A stretch of 6,645 bases of DNA from the NCBI GenBank assembly GCA_003567255.1, contig PWZW01000213.1:1-6645 (forward strand), written 5' to 3'. Shown here one piece after another: positions 5,954-6,645 of this stretch. The notes under the pieces were generated by a model. That model was given only the letters and a program-made list of their open reading frames with translations. It did no database searches and was not told the DNA's origin. Positions within the stretch are counted from its first letter, which is position 1. Each line of letters starts with the position of its first letter. The translations under genes and the position numbers were made by a program. The stretch is from Puniceicoccaceae bacterium. Lineage in GTDB: Bacteria > Verrucomicrobiota > Verrucomicrobiia > Opitutales > Coraliomargaritaceae.

Positions 5954-6645
5954 ATGGGAAAAATTATAGGAATTGATCTTGGTACCACAAACTCATGCAT
6001 GTCTGTCATGGAAGGCGGAGAGCCTGTGGTCATACCAAACTCTGAGGGGGCCCGCACGACTCCTTCGATCGTCGCTTTCGCGAAAAATGGCGAACGGTTG
6101 GTCGGGCAGGCGGCAAAGCGTCAAGCGGTGACCAATCCAACAAACACTATCTTTTCGGCAAAACGCTTCATTGGCCGCAAGTTCAGTGAAGTCGCCGACG
6201 AAGCCAGAAGTTTGCCCTACAATGTGGTTGAGGGCAAAAATGGTGACGCCTACATCGAGTGTGAGGTAAACGGTAAAAAGGAACAGTTTGCCCCGGAACA
6301 AATTTCGGCAATGGTCCTCGGCAAGCTTAAAGCAGATGCCGAGGCCTACCTTGGTGAAAAAGTGACCGAGGCGGTCATTACCGTGCCTGCCTACTTTAAT
6401 GATGCGCAACGCCAAGCCACCAAAGACGCCGGACAGATTGCCGGCTTGGAGGTCAAGCGGATCATTAACGAACCCACAGCTGCCTCTCTCGCCTATGGAT
6501 TGGATAAAAAAGATGATAAAACCATCGCAGTTTATGACCTCGGCGGCGGTACTTTCGATATCTCAATTCTCGAAATTGGTGACGGCGTCTTTGAGGTAAA
6601 GGCAACCAACGGTGACACTCACCTGGGTGGCGACAATTGGGATAG
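5954..6645 (+). CDS. dnaK: Molecular chaperone DnaK (Hsp70), 3' partial
   Basis: The first 230 residues of the Hsp70 chaperone are present; the reading frame is open at the window end with two bases left over. DnaK binds exposed hydrophobic stretches of client proteins in the cytoplasm in an ATP-driven cycle with DnaJ and GrpE. The visible part is the nucleotide-binding domain: IGIDLGTTNSC (5-15, phosphate-binding loop and Cys15 as in E. coli), K70 in FSAKRFIGRKF (catalytic Lys), VPAYFNDAQRQATKDAG (144-160), INEPTAASLAYG (171-182), and DLGGGTFDISILE (195-207) with T200 at the position of the autophosphorylated Thr199 of E. coli, then LGGDNWD at the edge. All key residues are intact. The full protein should be about 640 residues. 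The start is supported by an AGAGG site. No grpE or hrcA lies just upstream, so dnaK appears to head its own transcript. Confidence 0.98.
   Translation, partial: MGKIIGIDLGTTNSCMSVMEGGEPVVIPNSEGARTTPSIVAFAKNGERLVGQAAKRQAVTNPTNTIFSAKRFIGRKFSEVADEARSLPYNVVEGKNGDAYIECEVNGKKEQFAPEQISAMVLGKLKADAEAYLGEKVTEAVITVPAYFNDAQRQATKDAGQIAGLEVKRIINEPTAASLAYGLDKKDDKTIAVYDLGGGTFDISILEIGDGVFEVKATNGDTHLGGDNWD

Noticed and set aside
5719..5976. 85-residue plus-strand frame overlapping the dnaK start
   Set aside because: Cys/Pro-rich without domain, covers the dnaK promoter and ribosome binding site in another frame.
5993..6415. 140-residue minus-strand frame inside dnaK
   Set aside because: Antisense to the conserved DnaK nucleotide-binding domain.

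Overview
The window is about 6.6 kb of a Gram-negative type chromosome with moderately high GC content. No mobile element, CRISPR array, tRNA or rRNA gene was seen. The N-terminal half of DnaK at the right edge, the fused M16 peptidase and the split MacA/MacB-like exporter with a probable TolC-docking adaptor all fit a diderm bacterium. Verrucomicrobiota (Opitutae-like) is my best guess from the general look of DnaK and the weak ribosome binding sites. That guess is an inference and was not tested by any search.

Layout from left to right. (1) Positions 1-1491 hold the 3' end of a two-module M16 metallopeptidase whose second module has lost the zinc-binding residues. (2) Positions 1512-1985 hold a small membrane-anchored or exported protein of unknown function. 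(3) Positions 2128-5376 hold a three-gene exporter cassette: a membrane-anchored periplasmic adaptor (MacA/HlyD type), a stand-alone ABC ATPase (MacB/LolD type) and a stand-alone MacB/FtsX-type permease. The ATPase and permease genes overlap by an ATGA junction. All these genes are on the plus strand and closely spaced, so they may be co-transcribed. (4) Positions 5425-5706 on the minus strand hold a short SelT/SelW/SelH (Rdx)-family thioredoxin-like protein with a CxxC motif, convergent with the permease gene. (5) A 247-bp divergent intergenic region follows. It holds two adjoining inverted repeats and candidate promoters facing both ways. (6) Positions 5954-6645 hold the start of dnaK, which runs off the window.

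Working together: the adaptor, ATPase and permease should form a tripartite-type pump. The ATPase powers conformational changes in the permease, and the adaptor links it to an outer-membrane channel that is not encoded here. The adaptor hairpin carries an R-x3-L-x6-S pattern, as in adaptors that dock to TolC. The M16 protein and the small membrane protein just upstream may belong to the same envelope-related transcript, but nothing in the sequence proves a functional link. The Rdx-like gene and dnaK are divergent and could share regulation from the intergenic region.

Most of the window looks like ordinary, conserved chromosome. I did not find a convincing undescribed system. The least explained parts are the small membrane protein and the palindromic block between the Rdx-like gene and dnaK.
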